DNA of 64,000 nucleotides from Thermodesulfovibrio sp. (lineage in GTDB: Bacteria > Nitrospirota > Thermodesulfovibrionia > Thermodesulfovibrionales > Thermodesulfovibrionaceae): contig JANXBK010000001.1 in assembly GCA_025057595.1 (NCBI GenBank), positions 1 to 64,000 of the forward strand. Direction: 5' to 3'. Shown one piece after another: positions 63,070-64,000 of this stretch. The translations under genes and the position numbers were made by a program. How positions within the stretch are numbered: position 1 is the stretch's first letter; the number at the start of each line of letters is the position of its first letter. The notes under the pieces are model-generated. The model was not told the origin of the DNA, made no database searches, and was given only the letters and a program-made list of their open reading frames with translations.

Positions 63070-63878
63070 GGGTTAAATGACAAAGCTTTTTTAAGAAAAA
63101 ATTGAACTCCTCCTTTCACTAAATTCACTTCTTTTTTAAGAATTTGTTTTGCTATTTCAGTGAGTTTTTTTGAAAACTCATTAGTTGGATAAAGAGATAT
63201 ATAAGGCTTTTGAGCAATTATAGCTTCTTTAATTTTTTCATCATAAGGAAGATATCCAACAAAATCAAGATTTACTCCAAGAAATCTTTCAGCAACCATA
63301 GACAGCTTTCTAAAGGTTTCTCTTCCTTCCTTTAATTCTTTTACATTGTTAACAACTACTCTGAAGCTTTTTTCTCCATATTCTTTATGTAAAACTTTAA
63401 TTAAGGCATATGCATCTGCGATGGAGGTTGGCTCAGATGTAACTATAACTACTACATCATGAGCTGCTGAACAGAAAAACACTACATTGTCAGATATACC
63501 AGCAGCTGTATCTATAAGAAAGATGTCATAAGTATCATTAATTTGTTCAAGCTCCTCAATAATCTTAACTTTACCTTCAAGAGTCAAGTTAGTAAGCTCC
63601 TTTATCCCCGAGCTTGCAGGAATAATATCTACACCATAAGAGGTATTTAAAACTATATCTTTTAATGATTTTTCCCCGCTTAAGACATGTTTAATATTAA
63701 ATTTTGGAGCTACTCCAAACATAATATCTATATTGCTTAATCCAATGTCTGCATCCATAAGAAGAACTTTTTTTTGTAAGGTTTTAAACACTATTGCTAT
63801 ATTTGTGACAAAATTTGTTTTTCCTACCCCACCTTTACCACTTGTTACAGATATTATTCTTGGAATATTAGGCTTCAC
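63066..63878 (-). CDS. flhG: Flagellar number regulator FleN/FlhG (MinD-like ATPase)
   Basis: A MinD/ParA-type ATPase that limits flagellar number with FlhF. It has the deviant Walker A SGKGGVGKTN, LLMDADIGLSNIDIMFG, FLIDTAAGIS and VTSEPTSIADAYALIK. The frame opens with TTG 63890, but GTG 63878 (270 residues) is preferred as GGAGGAG lies just upstream and homologues start near PNIPRIISVTSGKGG. It is not the ParA that would go with the parS sites. It overlaps flhF by 11 bases with this start. Confidence 0.9.
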   Translation of the reverse strand: MKPNIPRIISVTSGKGGVGKTNFVTNIAIVFKTLQKKVLLMDADIGLSNIDIMFGVAPKFNIKHVLSGEKSLKDIVLNTSYGVDIIPASSGIKELTNLTLEGKVKIIEELEQINDTYDIFLIDTAAGISDNVVFFCSAAHDVVVIVTSEPTSIADAYALIKVLHKEYGEKSFRVVVNNVKELKEGRETFRKLSMVAERFLGVNLDFVGYLPYDEKIKEAIIAQKPYISLYPTNEFSKKLTEIAKQILKKEVNLVKGGVQFFLKKALSFNP

Positions 63879-64000
63879 AGGCTCCTCCAAGAATAAGATT
63901 TACTATATAGTTAGGAAGATAAATATCTTTTTTTTGTGCTGTAAAAGATCCAGACGTAAGAAAACTAACTGGTTTGCCAGACAAAACTGACAGATTATAT
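63868..64000 (-). CDS. flhF: Flagellar GTPase FlhF, C-terminal end (partial)
   Basis: Only the last 43 codons lie in the window. They read SVLSGKPVSFLTSGSFTA, then KKDIYLPNYIVNLILGG and stop at 63868-63870. The pattern of the C-terminal SRP-GTPase end (GKPVSFLTxGQ...DI) and the position directly before fleN support FlhF, an SRP-like GTPase that places the flagellum at the pole. The start lies beyond the right edge. Confidence 0.8.
   Translation of the reverse strand, partial: YNLSVLSGKPVSFLTSGSFTAQKKDIYLPNYIVNLILGGACEA

Noticed and set aside
63066-63878. MinD-like gene as the ParA partner of the parS sites
   Set aside because: Its place between flhF and fliA and its sequence identify it as FleN/FlhG. 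No parB follows.
1-64000. tRNA, rRNA, CRISPR arrays, insertion sequences, prophage or attachment sites
   Set aside because: No cloverleaf, rRNA-like stretch, regular direct-repeat array, transposase, integrase or flanking duplications were recognised by eye. A covariance-model scan would be needed to exclude small RNAs.

Overview
The window looks like a piece of the chromosome of an AT-rich, motile, anaerobic, probably thermophilic bacterium. The best guess is a relative of Thermodesulfovibrio (Nitrospirota). This rests on the AT-rich DNA with dense overlapping genes, a B12-dependent ribonucleotide reductase, a complex I without its NADH module beside a sulfur-type molybdopterin oxidoreductase, and a large flagellar and chemotaxis block. 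It is an inference from gene content and not a database match. No rRNA, tRNA, CRISPR array, insertion sequence or prophage was recognised.

Layout. (1) 1-4.5 kb: two-component genes, including two PAS histidine kinases broken by single-base shifts in A-runs and the remnant of a third. (2) 4.5-11 kb: trkA-trkH potassium uptake, a Clp-fold membrane protease, a DUF2703-like protein, dapL, a YjbQ protein and a YkgJ protein. Two identical parS-like palindromes lie 1.07 kb apart here. (3) 11-16.4 kb, minus strand: nrdJ, a divergent GroES, a LOG protein, rlmN and an AsmA/GspN-like protein. (4) 16.5-33.3 kb, plus strand: one apparent 17-kb operon behind a sigma-54 promoter. It encodes UspA, a PhnD-like binding protein, a TauE/SafE transporter split into two genes, a cytoplasmic molybdopterin oxidoreductase, a four-cluster ferredoxin, and NuoB-D-I-A-C-H-J-K, two MrpD/NuoL-like antiporters with a small partner protein, NuoM and NuoN. 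(5) 33.2-37.8 kb, minus strand: a lipoprotein with two PhnD domains, a membrane histidine kinase and an NtrC-family sigma-54 activator. (6) 37.9-42.4 kb: a cation/Ca2+ exchanger, a ferritin-like protein, YtxH, MutS2 and a second LOG-like protein. (7) 42.4-64 kb, minus strand: flagellar and chemotaxis genes from flhF (cut by the window edge), fleN and fliA through cheR, two cheY, cheA, a cheW-cheZ fusion, cheB, an HDOD protein, flgF, flgG, flgA, flgH, flgI, flgJ-M23, flgM, flgN, flgK, flgL, csrA and fliW to a glycosyltransferase-methyltransferase fusion.

How the parts may work together. Regions 4 and 5 read as one regulated respiratory system. A periplasmic PhnD sensor and kinase-activator pair sits next to an operon that has a sigma-54 promoter, tandem palindromes in the usual enhancer position, its own PhnD protein and a transporter family linked to sulfur compounds. 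The operon then gives a molybdopterin enzyme and a HycB-like ferredoxin fused transcriptionally to a complex I lacking NuoE, F and G. The order Mo enzyme, four-cluster ferredoxin, NuoB resembles formate hydrogenlyase. A sulfur-oxyanion or polysulfide enzyme coupled directly to an ion-pumping complex I-like machine is therefore the most interesting candidate system here; substrate and direction of electron flow are unknown.
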